Below are positions 1-6,405 of a stretch of 10,371 nucleotides of DNA, in pieces. Below the pieces are notes generated by a model, which saw nothing but the letters and a program-made list of their open reading frames with translations, did not search any database and was not told the origin of the DNA. The position numbers and the translations under genes are program-made. The DNA comes from an uncultured Brachyspira sp. Its GTDB lineage: Bacteria; Cyanobacteriota; Vampirovibrionia; Gastranaerophilales; Gastranaerophilaceae. Each line of letters begins with the position of its first letter. Within the stretch, counting starts at the first letter, position 1. The stretch is taken from contig ONYB01000185.1 of NCBI GenBank assembly GCA_900321895.1, positions 1-10,371 on the forward strand, given 5' to 3'.

Positions 1-60
1 CGGCAAACCCAAACAAGCTACAATTACTCCGAGAAAAAGGTTTGAAAAAATCTTCTTCAT
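1..60 (-). CDS. Exported protein or lipoprotein, N-terminal fragment (cut by window edge)
   Basis: An ATG at 58-60 opens a frame that runs off the left edge after 20 codons. The visible residues are a basic start (MKK) followed by a hydrophobic run (IFSNLFLGVIVACLG), which is what a secretion signal looks like. The tetrapeptide I-V-A-C at residues 13-16 fits the lipobox pattern, so the product could be a lipoprotein anchored at Cys16; an ordinary signal peptide is equally possible because the mature part is not visible. The start lies 15 bases after the stop of the exported 204-aa protein on the same strand, so the two are probably co-transcribed. The only upstream Shine-Dalgarno candidate is a weak GGGTAAAG. 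The function cannot be told from this fragment. Confidence 0.6.
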   Translation of the reverse strand, partial: MKKIFSNLFLGVIVACLGLP

Positions 61-75
61 AATCTTTACCCAAAA

Positions 76-690
76 TTATCTTAAAAATTCACGTTGTTTC
101 AAGATGCTACCGAGAGGCATTGCCGGATTATAAAGGTTTGTAGAATCCATTGTCGGAACATCATATCTCGGCAACCCCGGAAGATATGTGCTGAACGGTC
201 TTTGAGATTCTTCAGTAGCAGGAACGAACAAATCTATAGTTGCGTCCGTCGGTGAACCTGAAAGGTTTTGGTTTACGCTGTTGTCAACTTCTTCTTGAAC
301 ATCTTTAAAGTTTAAGATAAACATTTGACCAGCATTGATATTGAACGGACTTGCAACAGGAGTAGTTTGACCGTTTACTACAAAACCTGCAAAAACGCCG
401 TAAGTTTGAGCTTTGACAGGCAATTCTTCGTTATGAACGTTTATATAGCTGAACGGAACAAAGGCAAAAGCCCCGTTATTTGTCGGAACAACTTTTCCTT
501 TTACGGTAAAGTTTTCAAACAAAACGACATCATCTGTAACCTGAATGTTACTTTTAACTTTAACAACCATAGTCTCTGTCGGGCTATTACTTGCAAACGG
601 TGTAAGTGCAACTACCGGAACGGTTTTTGCCAACGCTGCAGAACCTGCCATAACTAATGCTAAGATTACACCTGATATAAACTTTTTCAT
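76..690 (-). CDS. Exported hypothetical protein, 204 aa
   Basis: I do not recognise the family. The N-terminus is a typical Sec signal peptide: MKK, then a hydrophobic core to about residue 18, then A19-L20-A21 before Lys22, an AXA site for signal peptidase I. The mature part of about 183 residues has alternating valine/hydrophobic stretches (residues 42-130), suggesting beta structure. It is followed by a proline-rich tail (about 155-195) with no further membrane segment, so a periplasmic or secreted product is likely. I chose the ATG at 690 over the in-frame ATG at 696. The Shine-Dalgarno AGGAGA (702-697) directly abuts the upstream ATG but sits 6 bases from the one at 690, and MKKF is a normal signal start. 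The gene has its own promoter in the uvrA-proximal gap and is followed closely by another exported protein gene. Confidence 0.8.
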   Translation of the reverse strand: MKKFISGVILALVMAGSAALAKTVPVVALTPFASNSPTETMVVKVKSNIQVTDDVVLFENFTVKGKVVPTNNGAFAFVPFSYINVHNEELPVKAQTYGVFAGFVVNGQTTPVASPFNINAGQMFILNFKDVQEEVDNSVNQNLSGSPTDATIDLFVPATEESQRPFSTYLPGLPRYDVPTMDSTNLYNPAMPLGSILKQREFLR

Positions 691-696
691 ATACAT

Positions 697-702
697 TCTC
701 CT
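697..702 (-). promoter_or_regulatory. Shine-Dalgarno site that sets the start of the exported protein gene
   Basis: AGGAGA on the minus strand lies 6 bases before the ATG at 690 but touches the alternative ATG at 696. This favours the shorter 204-aa product. Confidence 0.65.
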
Positions 703-726
703 GATGTTACCGTTAATTATACCAAC

Positions 727-755
727 ATAATAACATATCTTGAAAAACCCGTCAA
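727..755 (-). promoter_or_regulatory. Sigma-70-type promoter for the exported-protein unit
   Basis: Minus strand: -35 TTGACG (755-750), a 17-base spacer, and -10 TATTAT (732-727), each 5 of 6 to consensus. Transcription would start near 720, giving a leader of about 30 bases that contains the Shine-Dalgarno site. A second -10-like TATAAT (721-716) lies just downstream but lacks a good -35. The promoter separates the exported-protein genes from uvrA, which ends at 782. No GC-rich terminator hairpin is visible in this gap. Confidence 0.6.
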
Positions 756-781
756 TATATACAGATTATACAAAATTTTCT

Positions 782-3604
782 TTACAAAACACCTTTCAAA
801 TACTGTCCAGTAAAGGAATTTTTGTTCTTGGCAACCTCTTTAGGCGTACCCTGAGCGACAATTTGCCCACCGCCGTTTCCACCTTCCGGTCCTAAATCGA
901 TTATATAATCCGCAACTTTTATCAAATCTAAATTGTGTTCAATTATTAAGATTGTATTACCTTGATCCGCAAGTTTTTGGATAATTTTAATCAATTTGTC
1001 CAAATCCGCCCAGTGCAATCCGACGGACGGCTCATCCATAAGATAAAGAGTTTTACCCGTTGCTCGTTTGTTAAGTTCTGATGCAAGCTTTATACGTTGA
1101 GCCTCCCCGCCCGAAAGTGTCGTTGCACTCTGTCCGAGTTTTATATAATCCAAGCCCACATCATACAATGTTTGCAACTTATTTTTAATAGACGGAATAC
1201 TGTCAAAGAATTCCAACGCTTCTTTTACGCTCATATCAAGCACATCGGCAATGGATTTGCCCTTATACTTAACCTCAAGAGTTTCATGATTGTATCTCTG
1301 ACCTTTACAAACAGGACATTTTACGTAAACATCCGACAAAAAGTTCATTTCGATTTTATTAACACCGTCACCCTTACAAGCCTCGCAACGTCCTCCTTTT
1401 ACGTTAAAACTGAACCTTCCCGGTTTGTATCCTCGAACTTTTGCTTCATTCGTTTTGGCAAACAAATCTCTTATATGTGTAAATAAATCTGTATATGTTG
1501 CCGGATTTGAACGTGGAGTTCTGCCGATTGGCGACTGGTCAATGTCAATGATTTTGTCAATATTTTCAAACCCCTCAATCTCATCTACACCCTGAGGTTT
1601 TGGCTTGCTGCCTCGAAGTTTGTGGATTGCGTATTCATAAATCAAATCCTGCATTAAAGTAGATTTGCCCGAACCGGAAATTCCCGTCAATACAACGATT
1701 TTGCCGAGCGGAATATCTACATCAATGTTTTTTAAATTATTCAAATGTGCATTTTTTATGTGCAAAAAGTTTCCGTTGCCCTCACGAACAGTTTTCGGAA
1801 CAGGGATAAATTTTTCCCCACTCAAATACTGTCCGGTCAAAGATTCTTCACAATTTATAATATCTTGCAAAGTCCCTTGAGCGACGACTTTTCCGCCATT
1901 TACACCTGCCTTTGGTCCAATATCCACGATATAGTCCGCATTTCTCATTGTATCTTCATCATGTTCCACCACAATCAAAGTATTACCAAGGTTTCTTAAT
2001 TTAATCAAAGTTTTAATTAATCTGTCATTATCCCTCTGATGCAATCCTATCGAAGGCTCATCCAAAACATACAATACGCCTGACAAACCGCTTCCTATTT
2101 GTGTCGCAAGTCGAATTCGTTGAGCCTCACCGCCCGAAAGAGTTCCCGCACGTCTAGCCAAATCCAAATATGACAGCCCGACATCGCATAAAAATCTCAA
2201 TCTTGCTCTTATTTCATCCAAAATCTGTTTTGCAATTTTCAAATGATATTCATCCAACTCAAGATACAAATCATCAATAAAACGCAACTCTTCATCAATA
2301 GACATTAGAGTAAATTCATAAATATTTTTGCCCTTAATCTTGACCGCCAACGGGAAGGGCTTCAACCTTGCACCGCCACATTTCGGGCATGGAGTTGTAA
2401 CCATATATTTTTCGATTTCTTCTCGCCAATAATCGCCGGAAGCTTCATTATAACGTTTTTCCAAAAACGGAACAACTCCCACAAATCTGTGATATTTTGT
2501 TTCATAATAATGAGTTCCAAATCGCTGAACCCTAAATTTTATAATATCATCCCCGCCATAAAGAATTATATTTTGCTCATCCTTGGTCAAATCCTCAAAA
2601 GGGATATTCATATTTATTCCATAATTATCACAAACGGATTTAAGCATATCATCATAATACGAAGTCGTAGTTTTAGACCACGGATAAATAGCACCGTCTT
2701 TCAGCGATTTTGTTTTATCAGGAACCACCAAATCAGGGTCAACCACAAAATCCGCACCTAGCCCTCCGCATCTGTCACAAGCCCCATAAGGGGCATTAAA
2801 TGAGAAAATTCTCGGAACAAGCTCCTCAAAACTGATATTACATTTCGGACATGAAAGCTTTTCGCTAAAAATAATTTCATTTTCACCGACAACATCAATA
2901 ACTACAATTCCGTCCGCTTTTTTCAATGCAATCTGAACACTATCCGCGAGCCTTGAACGAGAAGCCTCCTTAATAACAATTCTGTCAACAACTACACTGA
3001 TGTCATGTTTTTTTGTTTTTGCAAGTTCGATTTCATCCTCATCAAGGTTATAGATTTCTCCGTCAACCTTTACCCTGACAAAACCTTCCTGTTGTAATTC
3101 TGCAAAAGCAGACTGGAATTCACCCTTTTTACCACGGACAACAGGTGCAAGAATTTGAATTTTCTTTCCTTCTCCAAGTTTTAAAATATTATTAACAATC
3201 TCGTCTATCGTTTGGGGCTTAATCTCTTCTCCGCAGTTCGGGCAATAAGGAGTTCCCGCTCTTGCGTACAATAACCTCAAGTAATCATAAATCTCCGTAA
3301 CCGTCCCGACAGTTGATCGAGGATTATTACTTGTAGATTTCTGATCAATAGAAATCGCCGGAGAAAGCCCGTCAATATACTCAACGTCAGGCTTATCCAT
3401 TTGCCCCAAAAACTGTCTTGCATAAGTAGAAAGGCTCTCTATATAACGTCTTTGACCTTCCGCAAAAATCGTATCAAAAGCAAGCGAACTTTTCCCTGAT
3501 CCTGAAACTCCAGTAAAAACAATAAGTTCGTTTTTAGGAATTTCCAACGATACATTTTTTAAATTGTGTTCTTTTGCACCTTTAATCGTAATTTTATCTA
3601 GCAT
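782..3604 (-). CDS. uvrA: UvrA, excinuclease ABC subunit A
   Basis: UvrA is the damage-sensing ATPase of nucleotide excision repair; as a dimer it recognises distorted DNA and loads UvrB. The 940 residues equal the usual length of the family. Visible motifs in order: Walker A G32-S39 (GVSGSGKS), a CPNC pair near 121-124, a Cys4 zinc module C252/C255/C276/C279, CPKC at 406-409, the first ABC signature LSGGEAQR at 489-496, and Walker B with D515-E516. The second half has Walker A 641-648, a second Cys4 zinc module C740/C743/C763/C766, signature LSGGEAQR 830-837 and Walker B around MDEP 856-859. All expected elements are present, so the gene looks intact and functional. It follows folP by 43 bases on the same strand. 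No strong Shine-Dalgarno precedes the ATG; only a distant GGTG is seen. No recognisable LexA-type operator was seen upstream. Confidence 0.98.
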   Translation of the reverse strand: MLDKITIKGAKEHNLKNVSLEIPKNELIVFTGVSGSGKSSLAFDTIFAEGQRRYIESLSTYARQFLGQMDKPDVEYIDGLSPAISIDQKSTSNNPRSTVGTVTEIYDYLRLLYARAGTPYCPNCGEEIKPQTIDEIVNNILKLGEGKKIQILAPVVRGKKGEFQSAFAELQQEGFVRVKVDGEIYNLDEDEIELAKTKKHDISVVVDRIVIKEASRSRLADSVQIALKKADGIVVIDVVGENEIIFSEKLSCPKCNISFEELVPRIFSFNAPYGACDRCGGLGADFVVDPDLVVPDKTKSLKDGAIYPWSKTTTSYYDDMLKSVCDNYGINMNIPFEDLTKDEQNIILYGGDDIIKFRVQRFGTHYYETKYHRFVGVVPFLEKRYNEASGDYWREEIEKYMVTTPCPKCGGARLKPFPLAVKIKGKNIYEFTLMSIDEELRFIDDLYLELDEYHLKIAKQILDEIRARLRFLCDVGLSYLDLARRAGTLSGGEAQRIRLATQIGSGLSGVLYVLDEPSIGLHQRDNDRLIKTLIKLRNLGNTLIVVEHDEDTMRNADYIVDIGPKAGVNGGKVVAQGTLQDIINCEESLTGQYLSGEKFIPVPKTVREGNGNFLHIKNAHLNNLKNIDVDIPLGKIVVLTGISGSGKSTLMQDLIYEYAIHKLRGSKPKPQGVDEIEGFENIDKIIDIDQSPIGRTPRSNPATYTDLFTHIRDLFAKTNEAKVRGYKPGRFSFNVKGGRCEACKGDGVNKIEMNFLSDVYVKCPVCKGQRYNHETLEVKYKGKSIADVLDMSVKEALEFFDSIPSIKNKLQTLYDVGLDYIKLGQSATTLSGGEAQRIKLASELNKRATGKTLYLMDEPSVGLHWADLDKLIKIIQKLADQGNTILIIEHNLDLIKVADYIIDLGPEGGNGGGQIVAQGTPKEVAKNKNSFTGQYLKGVL

Positions 3605-3610
3605 AATCTC

Positions 3611-3639
3611 ATTATTACACCAATAAAATATCTTGACAA
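3611..3639 (-). promoter_or_regulatory. Possible internal promoter in front of uvrA
   Basis: Minus strand: -35 TTGTCA (3639-3634), a 17-base spacer, and -10 AATAAT (3616-3611), each 5 of 6 to consensus. The -10 ends only 6 bases before the uvrA ATG, so transcription would begin at or next to the start codon and give a leaderless message. That agrees with the lack of a clear Shine-Dalgarno site. Such matches are common by chance in AT-rich DNA, so this is a candidate only. Confidence 0.35.
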
Positions 3640-3647
3640 GAATTCTA

Positions 3648-4784
3648 TCAACTCATAATTTCAATTAATTGTTTATGCAACTTTACATTGTGAACCCTTA
3701 TAATATCAATTTTTCGCTCAATAGCAAGATTATTTAATGCAACCGTAAAAATATCTTTCATAAAATTATCTTCATCCCTCATGTTTAATAAACTTTTTCT
3801 CGATACTCCCAACAAAACAGGACATCCAAGGGAATAAAATTCCTCCACCCGTTTTATAATCTCAAAATTATCCTCTCTCGTTTTGCCAAACCCAATCCCT
3901 GGATCAAGGATTATATTTTCAGCCAAGATCCCTTTTGAAATCGCAAAATCCACCTTCGTTTTCAAATCACAAAAGATTTCATCCATTAAATTTTCATAAC
4001 TCGGATTTTCCTGCATATTCTCAGGAGTCCCCTTTGAATGCTGAATAACAATCTTGCCCCCGCCTTTTGCCACGACATCAGCCATGTTCTCATCAAAATC
4101 CATACCCGACACGTCATTTATAATCTTTGCACCATGCCTGATTGCTTCTTTTGCAACCTCAGAACTTCTAGTATCTACACTAATCGGAATTTGAATATTG
4201 TTATCACAAACATATTCCAAAATCGGAATTATCCTTTTTAACTGAATTTCGCTACTTACGGGTTTTGAATACGGCTTTGTCGACTCTGCTCCAATATCTA
4301 TAATATCAGCACCATCATCAATTAATTCTTTCAAATGTCCTATAGCCTTTTCAAATTCAAGATACTTTCCCCCGTCAGAAAACGAATTATCCGTAAGGTT
4401 CAAAACCCCCATAATTTTCGTCTTAACATTTTTTTTGCGAGAAACAAATTCAACAAGACTCTCTCCTAAATGCTTCAACCCGAAAGGTTGGTATTTCAAC
4501 TTTTCAGCAATCTTTTTTATTTGCGAAAGACTGCCACCCAAAATACAATCGGAGGTTTCGATTTTGCCCGTAATAACTTCCCTATGCGTCGCACAATCCG
4601 CCCCTACAGAAATTGCTGTCTGCTTAATTATATTAGATTGAGCAGGATTTAAGTCATATATTTTTATATTTTTATAACAAAACTTATCGCACACCCGACT
4701 CGCATAAGATTTATCAAATCCAATATGCTCAATTTCCGGCAGAATATTGTCCGTAAAAATTTCTCTCAACAAAAAATCTCTCAT
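3648..4784 (-). CDS. folP: Dihydropteroate synthase with N-terminal extension (378 aa)
   Basis: FolP joins p-aminobenzoate to 6-hydroxymethyl-7,8-dihydropterin pyrophosphate to form dihydropteroate in folate synthesis. The TIM-barrel catalytic part covers about residues 120-378. Visible motifs: MGVLNL (N129, metal site) with SFSDGG 134-139; D163 in DIIDIGAEST with T169-K170-P171; SVDTR (D204); INDVSG (N223/D224); DPGIGFGK (D294); GVSRKS (K330); and RVH (R363, H365). Some loop residues differ from the usual pattern: TPDSF reads TDNSF, ESTRP reads ESTKP, HMxG reads HSKG, and RVHDV reads RVHNV. Residues 1-115 form an extension absent from the roughly 280-aa enzyme of E. coli. It contains NIIKQTAISVGAD and ETSDCILGGSLSQI, resembling the N-terminal part of the longer (about 390 aa) DHPS-annotated proteins in some other bacteria. 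No Shine-Dalgarno precedes the ATG. No other folate gene is in the window. Confidence 0.92.
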   Translation of the reverse strand: MRDFLLREIFTDNILPEIEHIGFDKSYASRVCDKFCYKNIKIYDLNPAQSNIIKQTAISVGADCATHREVITGKIETSDCILGGSLSQIKKIAEKLKYQPFGLKHLGESLVEFVSRKKNVKTKIMGVLNLTDNSFSDGGKYLEFEKAIGHLKELIDDGADIIDIGAESTKPYSKPVSSEIQLKRIIPILEYVCDNNIQIPISVDTRSSEVAKEAIRHGAKIINDVSGMDFDENMADVVAKGGGKIVIQHSKGTPENMQENPSYENLMDEIFCDLKTKVDFAISKGILAENIILDPGIGFGKTREDNFEIIKRVEEFYSLGCPVLLGVSRKSLLNMRDEDNFMKDIFTVALNNLAIERKIDIIRVHNVKLHKQLIEIMS

Positions 4785-4823
4785 AGGAGCAATTTATCAC
4801 AAATACGCAAGGATGTTAAGCAA

Positions 4824-5387
4824 CTATTCTTCGTCAGTGGACTTTCTGAGCCCGTCAGCAACTTGGTTGAAGTTGTCCACAATACGTGGAGCATAGTTGT
4901 CAACAATTTTTGAGGTGTTGTTGTACAACGTGCCCAAGCCTGAAATCAGTACGCATCCAGCCAAAGCCCCGCCAAACACCTTACATCCGCCTTTTACAAT
5001 CGGTGTATCAATAACTTTTTGAACAAATTTGCCAACTTTTAAGTTTTTCAAATAGCTCATCATATTGTTTGTGAAGATATTTGCGTTAATTTTAAATCTT
5101 TTGAACAAAGTGTTCGCTTCCGCAACAGGTTGTTGCAAAACTTGCTTTGTTTCCTTCAAAGTGTTCACACCACGTTTGATATTGCCTGTTGTTTGGCTCA
5201 ATGATGATGACGATTCACGTAATTTTTTTGCCATATTTAAGCCACCGCTCTTTGCGGCAGTGTAACCGGCACCGGCAGCACCACCTGCCATTGCGGTATC
5301 TCGCATATCTTCTTTCTTCTCGTCAGAAATTCGCTTAGGCTTTGTGCCTTCGCTTGCTGTGAAATTTACAGGTGAAATCATTAACAT
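4824..5387 (-). CDS. Hypothetical protein, 187 aa, with hydrophobic segment
   Basis: I do not recognise the function. Residues are numbered from the ATG at 5387. The product opens with MLMISPVNFT, then a charged stretch (about 16-30), an Ala/Gly-rich run (AMAGGAAGAGYTAA, about 32-45), a polar and possibly helical middle (50-120), and a hydrophobic segment at about 134-156 (VKGGCKVFGGALAGCVLISG) that could cross or touch a membrane. There is no signal peptide. A GTG at 5396 gives a longer form. I prefer the ATG because AGGTGG (5398-5393) sits 5 bases ahead of it, and because the resulting N-terminus matches the 'ML.I.P...T' start of the upstream 237-aa protein. The gene follows that neighbour within 15 bases and precedes folP by 39 bases, so it is likely in the same transcript. 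Confidence 0.75.
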   Translation of the reverse strand: MLMISPVNFTASEGTKPKRISDEKKEDMRDTAMAGGAAGAGYTAAKSGGLNMAKKLRESSSSLSQTTGNIKRGVNTLKETKQVLQQPVAEANTLFKRFKINANIFTNNMMSYLKNLKVGKFVQKVIDTPIVKGGCKVFGGALAGCVLISGLGTLYNNTSKIVDNYAPRIVDNFNQVADGLRKSTDEE

Positions 5388-5392
5388 ATCAG

Positions 5393-5398
5393 CCACCT
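5393..5398 (-). promoter_or_regulatory. Shine-Dalgarno site favouring the ATG start at 5387
   Basis: AGGTGG on the minus strand is 5 bases before the ATG at 5387 and overlaps the competing GTG at 5396, so it can only serve the ATG. Confidence 0.6.
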
Positions 5399-5402
5399 AT
5401 TC

Positions 5403-6116
5403 CTAACCTTCCACCTGAGCTTTTTTCTCAGGGTCAATAACTCCCACAGCCGCTGTGGAAACACCGGTTGCCGTACCGAGGACATCACCGGTTCTGTCTA
5501 CAACTTGTTGACCTTTGATATCTTTTGCTTTTGCAAACCAGCCTTTTACTGTTTTTGCCAATTTGCTGTCTGCAATGTAATCATAACCCTTCACAAGTTT
5601 TTTACCGACTGCGGTTGCCATAAACTTATCAGCCATGGTTGCAGATTTTTGCACAATATATTTACCTGCACGAGTTTCCTTAAGTGCAATGAACCAATTC
5701 TTTATAGCTTTACCAATACCGGAAATTGAATTTTTTACATTACCCGAGAAGTTTTTAACAGATGGTTTGTGAGCGAGGTTGTTAAAGACTTTGCTTGTTT
5801 CACTGAAACCGAACTTCGTACTGATACCGGCAACAGCAGCAGCACCGAGAGTAAACAATCCGCCCATTATTTTTTTTGCGGCAGGTGGGAGATCGTCTTG
5901 AACATCTTTCAAATCAGCCATTGCCTGATTAATATCGTTCTTTACCGACTCCAAGTCGTTTTCTTTTTCAGTAACATAATCGTCCTCCGGCTCATCGTAA
6001 ATTGCCGCAGGATAGTTGTTATAATCATCGTCTAAATCTTTTACAGGGTTTGAATGCCCGAAGGATGTCATAGAATGCGTACGATTAACTGTCAAATTTG
6101 GTTGGATTGTTAACAT
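5403..6116 (-). CDS. Hypothetical protein, 237 aa, with hydrophobic segment
   Basis: I do not recognise the family. The protein starts MLTIQPNLTVNRT and has a strongly acidic region (about 28-75, many Asp/Glu). A hydrophobic Gly/Ala-rich stretch follows at about 84-104 (IMGGLFTLGAAAVAGIS), long enough for one membrane pass. The second half is Lys-rich and probably helical (120-205), ending in a Gly/Thr/Ala-rich tail (210-227). There is no cleavable signal peptide. By eye, 'K..RAGKYIVQK' (146-157) resembles 'LKNLKVGKFVQK' in the downstream 187-aa protein, and both share the N-terminal pattern, so the two may be diverged paralogues. GGAG (6128-6125) sits 8 bases before the ATG and supports this start. 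It is the first gene of the minus-strand series leading to folP and uvrA. Confidence 0.8.
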   Translation of the reverse strand: MLTIQPNLTVNRTHSMTSFGHSNPVKDLDDDYNNYPAAIYDEPEDDYVTEKENDLESVKNDINQAMADLKDVQDDLPPAAKKIMGGLFTLGAAAVAGISTKFGFSETSKVFNNLAHKPSVKNFSGNVKNSISGIGKAIKNWFIALKETRAGKYIVQKSATMADKFMATAVGKKLVKGYDYIADSKLAKTVKGWFAKAKDIKGQQVVDRTGDVLGTATGVSTAAVGVIDPEKKAQVEG

Positions 6117-6136
6117 ATTATCTACTCCGATAACTT

Positions 6137-6174
6137 AATATTTTTCAGTTGCTTTAAAAGAGGTGAAAAATATT
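6137..6174. repeat. Inverted repeat (11-bp perfect arms) in the leader of the 237-aa gene
   Basis: AATATTTTTCA (6137-6147) and TGAAAAATATT (6164-6174) are perfect reverse complements separated by 16 bases. In the minus-strand transcript the stem would end about 8 bases before the Shine-Dalgarno GGAG. It could affect translation or mRNA stability, or be a protein-binding site in DNA. The left arm reappears exactly at 7223-7233. Confidence 0.6.
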
Positions 6175-6187
6175 TTTTGCGTTTATT

Positions 6188-6215
6188 TATATACCTTTTT
6201 AATAAATCTTTACAA
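6188..6215 (-). promoter_or_regulatory. Weak candidate promoter for the 237-aa gene series
   Basis: Minus strand: -35 TTGTAA (6215-6210), a 16-base spacer, and -10 TATATA (6193-6188). It would give a leader of about 65 bases including the inverted repeat at 6137-6174. The region is so AT-rich that alternatives cannot be excluded. Confidence 0.25.
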
Positions 6216-6341
6216 AGACCTTTTACACACACATAGTATTACACATTTTTTGCGTTTTGTAAACTGTTTTGTTAAGATATTTCAAATAAAAAAACATATT
6301 TCTAATAAGAACAAAGTATTCCGTTTTGTAAAAAAACAAAA

Positions 6342-6347
6342 TATAAT
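6342..6347 (+). promoter_or_regulatory. Candidate -10 box for the 214-aa gene
   Basis: A perfect TATAAT at 6342-6347; the region 17 bases upstream (TTCCGT) is a poor -35. If used, the transcript starts near 6354, so the 28-base palindrome at 6356-6383 would form the very 5' end of the mRNA. Confidence 0.35.
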
Positions 6348-6355
6348 GTTTACAT

Positions 6356-6383
6356 AAAATCATGTTTATATTTACATGATTTT
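6356..6383. repeat. Perfect 10-bp inverted repeat upstream of the 214-aa gene
   Basis: AAAATCATGT (6356-6365) and ACATGATTTT (6374-6383) are exact reverse complements around an 8-base spacer. The palindrome sits between the candidate -10 box and the Shine-Dalgarno site of the plus-strand gene. It is placed like an operator overlapping the transcription start, or like a 5'-terminal mRNA hairpin. It is not followed by a T run, so it is not a standard terminator. Confidence 0.65.
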
Positions 6384-6390
6384 GTAAGAT

Positions 6391-6398
6391 AGGACGGG
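6391..6398 (+). promoter_or_regulatory. Shine-Dalgarno-like site supporting a TTG start
   Basis: AGGACGGG, one base off AGGAGG-type sites, lies 7 bases before the TTG at 6406. The only nearby ATG (6419) is out of frame. Confidence 0.5.
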
Positions 6399-6405
6399 TT
6401 GTAAA

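Larger units (their letters stand above)
6117..6405. other. Divergent AT-rich intergenic region with short repeats
   Basis: This 289-base gap lies between divergently transcribed genes. It holds two inverted repeats (6137-6174 and 6356-6383) and direct repeats. ATTTTTTGCGTTT occurs at 6172-6184 and 6245-6257, and CGTTTTGTAAA at 6253-6263 and 6322-6332, with a third partial TTTTGTAA at 6380-6387. I see no gene here; the one short plus-strand frame at 6163-6357 has poor composition and no ribosome binding site. Confidence 0.6.

Noticed and set aside
325..657. Plus-strand open frame opposite the exported protein
   Set aside because: It is antisense to a gene with a signal peptide, promoter and ribosome binding site, and its own product is Cys/Asn-rich without family features.
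3605..3647. LexA/SOS operator upstream of uvrA
   Set aside because: No GAAC-N4-GTTC, CTG-N10-CAG or similar palindrome was found in this gap.
3648..4784. A sulfonamide-resistance (Sul-type) enzyme rather than a housekeeping FolP
   Set aside because: The long N-terminal extension and chromosomal context beside uvrA fit a resident enzyme, and there are no mobile-element genes nearby. Resistance cannot be judged from the substitutions alone.
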